A stretch of DNA of 64,000 nucleotides, from assembly GCF_002104335.1 (NCBI RefSeq), contig NZ_CP020867.1, positions 868,001 to 932,000 on the forward strand, read 5' to 3'. Under the pieces are notes generated by a model. The model worked only from the letters and a program-made list of their open reading frames with translations, was not told where the DNA came from and searched no databases. This stretch comes from Campylobacter cuniculorum DSM 23162 = LMG 24588. GTDB taxonomy: Bacteria > Campylobacterota > Campylobacteria > Campylobacterales > Campylobacteraceae. Each line of letters starts with the position of its first letter. Position 1 is the first letter of the stretch. Of the stretch, positions 1 to 7,735 are shown in pieces. The translations under genes and the position numbers were made by a program.

Positions 1-556
1 TCGGTGCAGCTACAGCTCCTAAATTTTTAGCAAAAATGCTTTGATAATCACTCTCATCACTTAACTCATCTTTCCTTTTGATATAAGGAGGCAAGGGAAT
101 ATGCCCGATAAGATTTAAAAGCTCGTAGAGTTTAGTGCTGTCTAAAAAGGTATGATTTTGCTTAAATCTGACTTTGCGTCTGCCATCTTTTAAAAGCTCT
201 AAAATTTCAGCTTGTAAATTTTTTTCAAAGCTTAAAATTTCACCTGCTTTAACCCTGCCTTTAATTTGAACCAAAAATTCAAATTCTGTATAGGCTTGAT
301 GCAAAAAAAGCTCTATTTTTGCTCCGCTTGTTTTTGTTCCAAAAATTCGGGCTTTAATCACTTTGGTATCGTTAAAAAATATTGCACAAGGAGGTAAAAA
401 TTCAGGCAATTTTCCAAAATAAGTGTGCGTAATCTTGTCTTTTTTTCTTTCATAGATTAAAAGTTTCGCATCTTCTTTAGGGGTTATAGGATAAGTAGCG
501 ATAAGCTCCTTAGGTAAGTGATAATCGTAATTATGAAGCTTTAAATCCTTATGCAT
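1..556 (-). CDS. queA: S-adenosylmethionine:tRNA ribosyltransferase-isomerase, partial
   Basis: The minus strand from about position 556 runs open to the window edge, so only the first ~185 codons are present; the family is usually near 340 residues and the C-terminal half lies outside. The N-terminus carries the family pattern of a DYHLPKELIATYP-like opening followed by KLLIYERK, FFNDTKVIKARI and GAKIELFL segments. QueA transfers and isomerises the ribosyl group of SAM onto 7-aminomethyl-7-deazaguanine in tRNA, giving epoxyqueuosine, in the cytoplasm. Two ATGs in a row (559 and 556) overlap the tatC stop codon, so translation is probably coupled to tatC. The choice between the two is not decided by a clear Shine-Dalgarno. 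Confidence 0.9.
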   Translation of the reverse strand, partial: MHKDLKLHNYDYHLPKELIATYPITPKEDAKLLIYERKKDKITHTYFGKLPEFLPPCAIFFNDTKVIKARIFGTKTSGAKIELFLHQAYTEFEFLVQIKGRVKAGEILSFEKNLQAEILELLKDGRRKVRFKQNHTFLDSTKLYELLNLIGHIPLPPYIKRKDELSDESDYQSIFAKNLGAVAAP

Positions 557-1280
557 CATTTTTTGCAGAGGGATTGATTTTTTGTGCGATTAAAATTGAA
601 AGCCCATAGAGTCCGCAAAGTGGCACAGCCATTAAAAATTGAGAAATCATATCCGGCGGAGTCATCATTGCTGAAAAAACAAAAATAACCAAAACTGAAA
701 TTCTAAAATATTTTTTTAAAAAATCATCATCTATTAAGCCTAATTTTGCAAAGAAAAAGGTCAACACAGGCATTTCAAAAGCGAGTCCAAAAGCGACTAC
801 GAGTTTTGTAAAAAAGCTCACATAAAGCCCTATACTAATGAGTGGTTTAAAATCTTGAGTTTGCACTCCAAAATCGATGAGAAATTTAAAAGTTAAAGGA
901 ACCACGACAAAATAGCAAAACAAAGCACCTAAAGCAAACATTACACTTGCAAAGCAAACAAAGGGTATGACGAGTCTTTTTTCATTCTCATAAAGTCCGG
1001 GTGCTACAAATTTCCAAAATTGATAAAAAATTATAGGCAAAGAAATCAAAAAAGCTGTAAAAAATGAAACTTTCATCGCTGTAAATAAAGGTTCTTGTAA
1101 TTCTACGAAGGTGATTTGTTTTGAAACTTCTGGCAAAACGGCTTCTATTGGACTTTTGAGTATATTAAGGATATAAGAATTAAAAGTAAAGCATACAAAA
1201 AACATCACAATAATGCAAGAAACACTGATAAAAAGCCTTTTTCTAAGCTCGGTTAAATGAGGTTTTAATTCTTCAAACAT
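549..1280 (-). CDS. tatC: Sec-independent (Tat) translocase subunit TatC
   Basis: A 243-residue polytopic membrane protein with six hydrophobic segments, the N-terminal cytosolic ELKPHLTELRKRL motif, and the conserved FWKFVAPGLYENEKR loop typical of TatC. TatC is the receptor for twin-arginine signal peptides and forms the export complex for folded proteins with TatB and TatA. I place the start at ATG 1280 because an AGGA lies about nine bases upstream; the longer reading to 1295 needs a GTG and adds five unmatched residues. The start overlaps the tatB stop, and the stop overlaps queA, so tatB-tatC-queA form one minus-strand unit. Confidence 0.95.
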   Translation of the reverse strand: MFEELKPHLTELRKRLFISVSCIIVMFFVCFTFNSYILNILKSPIEAVLPEVSKQITFVELQEPLFTAMKVSFFTAFLISLPIIFYQFWKFVAPGLYENEKRLVIPFVCFASVMFALGALFCYFVVVPLTFKFLIDFGVQTQDFKPLISIGLYVSFFTKLVVAFGLAFEMPVLTFFFAKLGLIDDDFLKKYFRISVLVIFVFSAMMTPPDMISQFLMAVPLCGLYGLSILIAQKINPSAKNDA

Positions 1281-1692
1281 TTTGTTTTTCCTCACTTTGA
1301 TTTGAAATTTGCTCTGTTTTTAAATTTTTTTCTTCTTTCATTTCTTTTTGTGCATTTTCTTCTAAATTTTCATGGGGATTAGACGAAGAACCAAAGGTTA
1401 AATCGACTTTTTTATTGTCTAAAATATCCTTTTTAAGCTCATCAAATTCCTCAAAACTAAGTTTTTTGCGTATATTTTCATTTACGGAGGAAAATTCATC
1501 TTGGTATTTTTTAGTTTCGCTTTTAAGCTCATTGATACGAATTTCTTTTTCTATACTTGATTTTGCTTCGTCTATGTTGCGTTTTAAGGCTTTTAAAATT
1601 TTTGCAATTTGCACGATGGTATCAGGGAGTTTGTCTGGTCCTAAAACTAAAATTGCGACAACTAAAATGACTAAAATTTCACCCATACTCAT
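1273..1692 (-). CDS. tatB: Sec-independent (Tat) translocase subunit TatB
   Basis: About 139 residues. One N-terminal transmembrane helix (roughly residues 3-20) ends in the LGPDKLP hinge, and an amphipathic, then charged, helical tail follows. This is the TatA/TatB architecture, and the length and the position before tatC favour TatB. It works with TatC in the inner membrane as the substrate-binding unit of the Tat system. The ATG at 1692 gives the family-like MSMGEI opening; the open frame extends to a GTG at 1731, but those extra 13 residues are charged and precede the membrane helix, so I reject them. No TatA gene is visible in the window; it is presumably elsewhere. Confidence 0.9.
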   Translation of the reverse strand: MSMGEILVILVVAILVLGPDKLPDTIVQIAKILKALKRNIDEAKSSIEKEIRINELKSETKKYQDEFSSVNENIRKKLSFEEFDELKKDILDNKKVDLTFGSSSNPHENLEENAQKEMKEEKNLKTEQISNQSEEKQNV

Positions 1693-1796
1693 TGTATCAA
1701 TACTTCTTTCTTTATATCTTTTTAAAGACACATTTTACATTAAATTGCTTAAAAATTTACTTTAAAATTGTTTAATTATTATTTATGAAGTGAAAT

Positions 1797-1826
1797 TATA
1801 ATACAATAAAAAATTCATTAAAGGAG
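1797..1826 (+). promoter_or_regulatory. Promoter -10 box and ribosome-binding site of the SDR gene
   Basis: A TATAAT at 1797-1802 and an AAGGAG at 1821-1826 lie in front of a GTG start at 1833. There is no clear -35 element, as is usual for sigma-70 promoters in Campylobacter. The SDR gene is the only plus-strand gene here, between two minus-strand units, so it needs its own promoter. Confidence 0.5.
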
Positions 1827-1832
1827 CTTTAA

Positions 1833-2588
1833 GTGAAAGAATGCTTCAAAGACAAAGTCGTGCTTATCACAGGTGCGAAACAAGGAATCGGCTTAGCCAC
1901 TGCACAAGAATTTGCAAAAGTTGGTGCGAAAGTCGTTCTTTGTGATATTGTGGATATGAGTGAGGAAGTTAAAGAGCTTAATGACAAGCATTATCAGGCT
2001 ATGCAAATTCTTTGTGATGTGAGTGATGAAAAGCAGGTGGCAAAGATGATTGCAGAGATTATCTCTGTGCATAAGAGATTGGATTGTGGATTCAATAATG
2101 CAGGGATTCAAACACCACAAAAACCGATGGCACAAATCACTCAAGCGGAGTTTGATAAGACTATTGCTGTGGATTTAAAAGGCGTTTGGAATTGTATGCA
2201 ATATGAGATTGAGCAGATGCTCACACAAGGTGGAGGCTGTATTGTCAATACCTCTTCACAAGGGGGAATCACAGGCTTTGTCGGACAAGCCGCTTATATC
2301 GCTTGCAAACACGCAGTGATTGGGCTTACAAGGACTGCCGCACTTGATTATGTAGCAAAAAACATTCGCATTAATGCTGTTTTGCCCGGTGCCATTTTAA
2401 CGCCTATGGCAAAAGATTTAATCAAAAGAAATCCCGAGATTGAAAAAGAGCTTTTAAGAGATATTCCTAAGGGGAGATTGGGCGAACCAAAGGAGATTGC
2501 CGATGCGGTGATGTGGTTATGCTCACCCTATGCGAGCTTTGTTGAGGGGGCGGCTATTTGTGTTGATGGAGGATTTACTGCACATTAA
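1833..2588 (+). CDS. Short-chain dehydrogenase/reductase (SDR family)
   Basis: A 251-residue classical SDR. The cofactor motif TGAKQGIG is at residues 13-20, NNAG at 88-91, a Ser pair near 141-142, and the catalytic Tyr155-x3-Lys159 in YIACK; an LPGAILTPM segment follows. The family uses NAD(H) or NADP(H) to oxidise or reduce a carbonyl or alcohol; an acidic residue after the second beta strand (VVLCDI) favours NAD(H). The substrate cannot be read from the sequence. It starts at GTG 1833 behind a good AAGGAG. It stands alone between minus-strand tatB and hemW and appears slightly less AT-rich than its neighbours, which suggests an acquired gene. Confidence is high for the family and low for any specific reaction. 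Confidence 0.85.
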   Translation: MKECFKDKVVLITGAKQGIGLATAQEFAKVGAKVVLCDIVDMSEEVKELNDKHYQAMQILCDVSDEKQVAKMIAEIISVHKRLDCGFNNAGIQTPQKPMAQITQAEFDKTIAVDLKGVWNCMQYEIEQMLTQGGGCIVNTSSQGGITGFVGQAAYIACKHAVIGLTRTAALDYVAKNIRINAVLPGAILTPMAKDLIKRNPEIEKELLRDIPKGRLGEPKEIADAVMWLCSPYASFVEGAAICVDGGFTAH

Positions 2589-2627
2589 TAGAATGCTGAA
2601 GAAATATTAAATTTTGCTTAGTTTTAA

Positions 2628-3683
2628 TTAGGGAGCTAAATACAAAGCAAGTTCATCGCTGATGAGGAAATTAAGATTGTAAAAGCGATTGTTTTTTAAT
2701 TCAAGCTTTTTATTCGCTACAAGCTCATTTGCTTTTTGAATTTGAATTGTATTGAGTATTTTTTTATGCACACCGACTTTGCTTCTAAACCCTAAAAATA
2801 GCCTTTCTAAGCATAATTCTTTCTGATTTAAATTTTCTATTTGTCTCAAACTTGGATTTAAGATATAAGTCTTTAAATTTTTTGCTGTATAAAATCTTTG
2901 ATTTTTTAAAAATCCCACCGCACTTAACCCACAACCTATATAATCCTTGCCTTGCCAATATGCTAAATTGTGCTTACAAATGCGTCCAAAATTGCTAATT
3001 TCGTATTGTTTAAATCCTAAAATTTGAATTTGCTCTATAAAATATTTCATCAATCTCGGAGCATTCTTTTTGAAATGAAAACAATTTGCAAAGGCTGTAT
3101 TTTTTTCTATACTCAAGTGATAAGCACTCACATGTTTTAAATTTTTTTTGATTTTTTCTAAATGCAAAAGTTCAAAATCAAGCATTTTTTTATCATCAAA
3201 TTTTGTATCATAGATTAAATCTAAATTGATATTTTCAAAGCCATTTTTTTTAGCATTTTCCACACTTTCAAACAGCTCTTTTTGAGTGTGTTGTCTGCCT
3301 AAAAATTCAAGTTTTTTAGAATGAAAACTTTGTGCTCCAAAAGAAATGCGATTTAAACCAAAATTTTTCATATTTTTAAGCCAAGAATCAATGCTTGATT
3401 TTGGATTGGCTTCGATGGTATTTTCGGAATTTTGACTCAAATAAGGAGCTAAAAAATTAAAAATTTTTTCATAAAATTTTTCTTCCACCACACTTGGCGT
3501 TCCTCCTCCTATGAAAAGCGTTTGAATGGAATTTTTAGAGAGTTTAAAATAATCAAATTGAAATTTTAAATCTTCAAGTAAGGCTTTAAAATAAGCCTCT
3601 TCATAATCTTTTTTCTTCAAAGAAGTAAAAGAGCAATAATGACATTTGCTTTCACAAAAAGGAATATGGATATATAAATGCAT
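2628..3683 (-). CDS. hemW: Radical SAM protein, HemW/HemN-like
   Basis: A 351-residue radical SAM protein. The cluster-binding Cys10-x3-Cys14-x2-Cys17 sits in the opening IHIPFCESKCHYC, and the GGGTP motif is near residues 59-63. Lengths around 350-380 with this layout belong to HemW, a heme chaperone often annotated as an oxygen-independent coproporphyrinogen oxidase; true HemN is about 450 residues with an N-terminal extension that is absent here. The gene converges with the SDR gene (39 bases between stops) and is divergent from rppH. HemW is the better call, but an oxidase role cannot be excluded from sequence alone. Confidence 0.85.
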   Translation of the reverse strand: MHLYIHIPFCESKCHYCSFTSLKKKDYEEAYFKALLEDLKFQFDYFKLSKNSIQTLFIGGGTPSVVEEKFYEKIFNFLAPYLSQNSENTIEANPKSSIDSWLKNMKNFGLNRISFGAQSFHSKKLEFLGRQHTQKELFESVENAKKNGFENINLDLIYDTKFDDKKMLDFELLHLEKIKKNLKHVSAYHLSIEKNTAFANCFHFKKNAPRLMKYFIEQIQILGFKQYEISNFGRICKHNLAYWQGKDYIGCGLSAVGFLKNQRFYTAKNLKTYILNPSLRQIENLNQKELCLERLFLGFRSKVGVHKKILNTIQIQKANELVANKKLELKNNRFYNLNFLISDELALYLAP

Positions 3684-3779
3684 ACAAACCTTAAAAAAAT
3701 TTATTTCTATATTTTTGAATTTTAATAAAATTTTATTTGAAATAAGTTAAAATTACACTCATAAGTTAAGGAAACTGAT

Positions 3780-4250
3780 GTGGAAAAAGAAAAAAAATAC
3801 AGACCCAATGTTGCTGCTATTGTTCTTTCAAGTGATTATCCTTTTGAATGTAAATTTTTTATTGCAAAAAGAAGCGATATGGAGAATATATGGCAGTTTC
3901 CTCAAGGTGGTATTGATGAGGGTGAGGATGCTAAAAGTGCTTTAAAAAGAGAGCTTAAAGAAGAAATAGGCACAAATGAAGTTGAAATTATTGCTGAATA
4001 TCCGCAATGGCTTAGCTATGATTTTCCTAGTAATGTGGTGAAAAAAATGTATCCTTATGATGGGCAAATTCAAAAATATTTTTTAGTGCGTCTTAAACAT
4101 AATGCTAAGATTAATATCAACACCAAACATCCTGAATTTGATTCTTATCGTTTTGTGGGAATTAAAGAAATTTTTGAAATGGTTAATCATTTTAAAAGGA
4201 AAATTTATATTCAAGTTATCAAATATTTTGAAGAAAAAGGTTATATTTAA
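3780..4250 (+). CDS. rppH: RNA pyrophosphohydrolase (Nudix)
   Basis: A 156-residue Nudix hydrolase. The full Nudix box runs from Gly43 to about residue 65 (Glu49, Arg57-Glu58-Leu59, Glu61-Glu62, Gly64). The RPNVAAIVL opening and the WQFPQGG segment are characteristic of RppH, which removes pyrophosphate from 5'-triphosphorylated RNA and starts mRNA decay; older annotations call it an Ap4A hydrolase. Translation starts at GTG 3780 behind AAGG; an ATG two bases upstream is out of frame. The stop overlaps the lysC start in TAATG, and this gene heads the plus-strand operon that runs to cmoA. Confidence 0.92.
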   Translation: MEKEKKYRPNVAAIVLSSDYPFECKFFIAKRSDMENIWQFPQGGIDEGEDAKSALKRELKEEIGTNEVEIIAEYPQWLSYDFPSNVVKKMYPYDGQIQKYFLVRLKHNAKININTKHPEFDSYRFVGIKEIFEMVNHFKRKIYIQVIKYFEEKGYI

Positions 4251-5455
4251 TGCTTATAGTGCAAAAATACGGGGGAACAAGCGTAGGAGATTTAGAACGC
4301 ATTCGAGCTGTTTCACAACGAGTGATACAAAGTGCAAAACAAGGAAATAAACTTGTCATTGTCGTTTCTGCGATGAGTGGGGTGACCAATGAATTGATTG
4401 ATTATGCGAATTTTTTTAGCAAAAATCCAAATGGTAAAGATATGGATATGCTTTTAAGCAGCGGAGAGAGAGTCACTGCGGCACTTTTATCCATTGCTTT
4501 AAATGAACAAGGTTTTAAAGCTGTTTCTTTTTCAGGCAGAAAAGCAGGGATTACCACTGATGAGGTTTTTACTAAGGCAAGGATTAAATTTATAGACACT
4601 CAAGCAATTAAGCAGGAGTTAAATCAAGGAAAAATTGTCGTTATAGCAGGTTTTCAAGGTGTGAGTGAGCAAGGCGATGTTACGACTTTAGGACGCGGGG
4701 GAAGCGATTTGAGTGCTGTGGCGGTTGCAGGAGCTTTAGAAGCTGATTTGTGTGAAATTTACACTGATGTTGATGGGGTTTATACTACTGATCCAAGAAT
4801 TGAACCAAAGGCTAGAAAACTCGATAAAATTTCTTATGAAGAAATGCTTGAACTTGCAAGTTTGGGGGCTAAAGTTTTGCAAAATCGTTCAGTGGAGCTT
4901 GCAAAGAAATTGAATGTGAATTTAGTTACAAGAAGTAGTTTTAATCATAATGAAGGAACAATAATCACAAAGGAAAATAATATGGAACAAGCCTTAGTTA
5001 GTGGCATTGCTTTGGATAAAAATCAAGCACGAATCACTTTGAGAAAAATAAAAGATAAACCCGGTATTGCAGCTGAAATTTTTTCAACCTTAGCAAATGA
5101 GAATATCAATGTGGATATGATTATCCAAAATATAGGTTTAGACGGAGCAACAAATTTAGGTTTTACTGTGCCTGAAAATGAGCTTGATTTGGCGAAAAAT
5201 GCTATGCAAAAAATTCTTGATGATGAGGCTGTGATAGAAAGTGATAGAGCTGTTGTTAAGGTTTCTGTTGTAGGAGTTGGGATGAAATCTCATTCCGGCG
5301 TTGCAGCAACAGCTTTTAAGGCTTTGGCTGATGAGAGCATTAATATAGGCATGATTTCTACAAGTGAGATAAAAATTTCTATGATAGTTCAAGAAAAATA
5401 TGGAGAATTAGCCGTTAGAGCTTTGCACGAGGCTTATGAGCTGGATAAAAAATGA
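4250..5455 (+). CDS. lysC: Aspartate kinase
   Basis: A 401-residue aspartokinase. KYGGTSVG is near residues 6-13 and the GRGGSDLSAVAVA nucleotide-binding segment near 148-160; two ACT domains occupy the last ~140 residues. The enzyme phosphorylates aspartate as the first step towards lysine/diaminopimelate, threonine and methionine, and the ACT domains normally confer feedback inhibition. It overlaps rppH by one base and hobA by four. Its place beside replication genes is a feature of epsilonproteobacterial genomes and does not imply a functional link. Confidence 0.97.
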   Translation: MLIVQKYGGTSVGDLERIRAVSQRVIQSAKQGNKLVIVVSAMSGVTNELIDYANFFSKNPNGKDMDMLLSSGERVTAALLSIALNEQGFKAVSFSGRKAGITTDEVFTKARIKFIDTQAIKQELNQGKIVVIAGFQGVSEQGDVTTLGRGGSDLSAVAVAGALEADLCEIYTDVDGVYTTDPRIEPKARKLDKISYEEMLELASLGAKVLQNRSVELAKKLNVNLVTRSSFNHNEGTIITKENNMEQALVSGIALDKNQARITLRKIKDKPGIAAEIFSTLANENINVDMIIQNIGLDGATNLGFTVPENELDLAKNAMQKILDDEAVIESDRAVVKVSVVGVGMKSHSGVAATAFKALADESINIGMISTSEIKISMIVQEKYGELAVRALHEAYELDKK

Positions 5456-5985
5456 ATGATTTTTTAGCACACACTCTAGAAAATATAAGGGCTGGGGGAA
5501 ATTTTATGGCTTGGATGGAGTCGCGTCGTTTAGAATGGGCTCCTCTTATGGCTGCAAGGCTTAAATATCTCTTAGAAGGACATACTTTTGTTTTAATGTG
5601 TGATGAATCAAGGTCTTGGTATGAAGAGTATTTTTTGAAAAATATCAATGCAAAAGCTTCAAGACCTATGCTTCCTTTTGTATCTTTAAGCTCAATTTAT
5701 AGAAAAAAAATTCACAATCAAGAAGACATTGCTTTGCTCAATGATTTATTAGAACTTACTTTTCCTAATGGCTATATTTATTTTTATATAGGAAGTGCAA
5801 ATGATAAAAAGTCTCAAATTGCAAAATCCAAAGATGATAGTTTGTTGTGGCTTTTTGATGAGCAATTGCAAAATAGTTTTTATTTAAATTCTAAAGATAA
5901 AGACTTAGACAACAAGCTCATTTCTTTGTTTAAACTTTTGGATATGAGTTTGGATGCGATTTTATTTTCAAAAGTTAGTCTTTAA
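5452..5985 (+). CDS. hobA: DnaA-binding replication initiation regulator HobA
   Basis: A 177-residue protein resembling Helicobacter pylori HobA: similar length, a similarly placed SRxWxxxYxLxNIN-like segment, the LLWLFDEQL stretch and the LFSKVSL end. HobA is the epsilonproteobacterial structural counterpart of DiaA; it binds DnaA domain I and promotes assembly of the initiation complex at oriC. It has no catalytic motif, as expected. ATG 5452 lies inside the end of lysC, and the stop overlaps the next start by one base. The call rests on remembered similarity and on the lysC-hobA-holB gene order. Confidence 0.82.
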   Translation: MNDFLAHTLENIRAGGNFMAWMESRRLEWAPLMAARLKYLLEGHTFVLMCDESRSWYEEYFLKNINAKASRPMLPFVSLSSIYRKKIHNQEDIALLNDLLELTFPNGYIYFYIGSANDKKSQIAKSKDDSLLWLFDEQLQNSFYLNSKDKDLDNKLISLFKLLDMSLDAILFSKVSL

Positions 5986-6596
5986 TGTTTGTCAGCAAAA
6001 TTTTAATCAGCGATGCATTTGAAGAACTAAAAAATGAACTCATTGCTCAATTTACAATCAATGCTTTAAGATTTATCCCAAAAACTCCCGCAGATGAATT
6101 TTTAATCGAGGATGCAAGAGCGGTTGAAAGGGAGAGTTATATCGCCGAAAAAGATGAAAAAATCATCGTTATAATGGCAAATTCTTTTAGAATCGAGGCT
6201 CAAAATTCCTTGCTTAAACTTTTAGAAGAACCTCCAAGAAATATTAAATTTCTTATTGTAGCACCTTCAAAAAATTTGCTTTTACCGACCATTAGATCCC
6301 GATTAATTTGTCAAAAACATAAGAAGATAAAAGAAAAAAAAATTTTAAATTTGGATATAAAAAAACTCGATTTAAAAATGATGTTTGAATTTCTAAAGGA
6401 ACATGAAAATCTTAGCAAAAATGAACTTTTAGAAATCATTTCCCAACTTAGTCAAGAAAGCCTTAAATGCAAGACTTTTAACGCATATGAACTTGATTTT
6501 TTTTATAAAAGTTATGAATTAGCTCAATTAAATTCCAAAGCAGGAATTTTACTGAGCACTCTTTTGCTCAATATCTATACAAAGAATGAAAAATGA
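5985..6596 (+). CDS. holB: DNA polymerase III subunit delta' (short form)
   Basis: A 203-residue protein with the AAA+ clamp-loader segment EAQNSLLKLLEEPP followed by FLIVAPS and LLPTIRSR, which is typical of delta'. It is much shorter than the ~330 residues of E. coli HolB and lacks the collar domain; short versions are usual in Campylobacter and Helicobacter. No Walker A motif is present, consistent with the non-ATPase delta' subunit of the clamp loader. It overlaps hobA by one base and folP by four, so it is co-translated in the replication/folate operon. Confidence 0.88.
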   Translation: MFVSKILISDAFEELKNELIAQFTINALRFIPKTPADEFLIEDARAVERESYIAEKDEKIIVIMANSFRIEAQNSLLKLLEEPPRNIKFLIVAPSKNLLLPTIRSRLICQKHKKIKEKKILNLDIKKLDLKMMFEFLKEHENLSKNELLEIISQLSQESLKCKTFNAYELDFFYKSYELAQLNSKAGILLSTLLLNIYTKNEK

Positions 6597-7735
6597 TTTT
6601 TTTAAAACTCAATGAAAATACCGATTTTAACGAACTTTGCAAGATTATATGTCCTGATAAAATAGGGCAGAAAATTATGCAAAAAAAAATTAAAATCCAT
6701 TTTATATATATTAAAAATATACGCACAGTTGCTGCAAATATTTTAAAACAAGATGCTTTAAGAGTAGGAGCTGAACTTGTTACACATAAAGAGGTGGTTA
6801 CAGCCGGAATTTCTCATTCAAATGCTCTTTTAATGGCAACTTGTGAGCAAATTGAAAAACTCATTAAAAAAGAAGCTATGCAGGATTTTGGGCTTAAAAA
6901 TTTGGCTCTTTTTTTACAAAAACAATTCATCAAACCCAAAAAACCAAAACTTATGGCAGTTTTAAATATCAATAAAGATAGTTTCAACCCAAAAAGTCGC
7001 ACAGATGAAAAACATTTTCAAAGCAGATTAGAAGAGCTCTTAGAATTAAAACCAGAATTTATCGATATAGGTGCGGTTTCTTCAAGACCGGGCAGTGTGT
7101 ATTGTGGTGTGAAAGAGGAATTTAAAAGATTGAAAAAAAGTCTTGATTTAATTTATGCACAAAATTATTATAAAAAGGCAATTTTTAGTTTGGATAGTTT
7201 TGATGAATACAGCTTGGAATATGCTTTAAATAAGGGTTTTGGCTTGATTAATGATATCAGCGGTTTAAAAAATGAAAATCTTGCAAAACTCGCTTGTCAA
7301 TATAAGGCAAAATATTGCTTAATGCACATGCAAAATGAACCTTACAATATGCAAGATAATCCGCATTATGAGGATGTTTTAGATGAACTCACGCAATTTT
7401 TTACGCAAAAACTTGAAATTTTACATAAATATGGTGTTAAAGAAAGCATTTTAGATGTGGGTATAGGTTTTGGCAAAAGTGCGTGGCATAATATGATTTT
7501 GATTAAACATTTGGGGCATTTTTTGCAGTTTGATAAACCTTTGCTTATAGGTGCGAGTCGCAAAAGTGTTATTAATGCTTATTTTAAAAGCAAGGTTGAA
7601 GAAAGACTTCCAGCAAGCTTGTATTTGCATCTTAAAGCCTTTGAAAATGGAGCAAGCATTATAAGAACTCATGATTTATATGAACACAAACAGATGTTTA
7701 AATTACAAAGTATTATGCAGGAGTTAAGTTTATGA
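6593..7735 (+). CDS. folP: Dihydropteroate synthase
   Basis: A 380-residue protein, longer than the common ~280. The extra ~110 residues are N-terminal, and the catalytic TIM barrel begins at LMAVLNINKDSF (about residue 120). The pterin/pABA-binding segments are DIGAVSSRPGS near 155-165, INDISG near 218, and the terminal LIGASRKS near 320. DHPS condenses dihydropterin pyrophosphate with p-aminobenzoate in folate synthesis and is the sulfonamide target. The N-terminal extension is also known in Campylobacter DHPS. Start and stop overlap holB and ligA by four bases each. Confidence 0.95.
   Translation: MIFLKLNENTDFNELCKIICPDKIGQKIMQKKIKIHFIYIKNIRTVAANILKQDALRVGAELVTHKEVVTAGISHSNALLMATCEQIEKLIKKEAMQDFGLKNLALFLQKQFIKPKKPKLMAVLNINKDSFNPKSRTDEKHFQSRLEELLELKPEFIDIGAVSSRPGSVYCGVKEEFKRLKKSLDLIYAQNYYKKAIFSLDSFDEYSLEYALNKGFGLINDISGLKNENLAKLACQYKAKYCLMHMQNEPYNMQDNPHYEDVLDELTQFFTQKLEILHKYGVKESILDVGIGFGKSAWHNMILIKHLGHFLQFDKPLLIGASRKSVINAYFKSKVEERLPASLYLHLKAFENGASIIRTHDLYEHKQMFKLQSIMQELSL

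Noticed and set aside
1415-1765. 116-codon plus-strand frame across tatB
   Set aside because: Antisense to tatB, with Ser/Leu-rich shadow composition.
4102-4350. 82-codon plus-strand frame across the rppH/lysC join
   Set aside because: Out-of-frame overlap of two clear genes.
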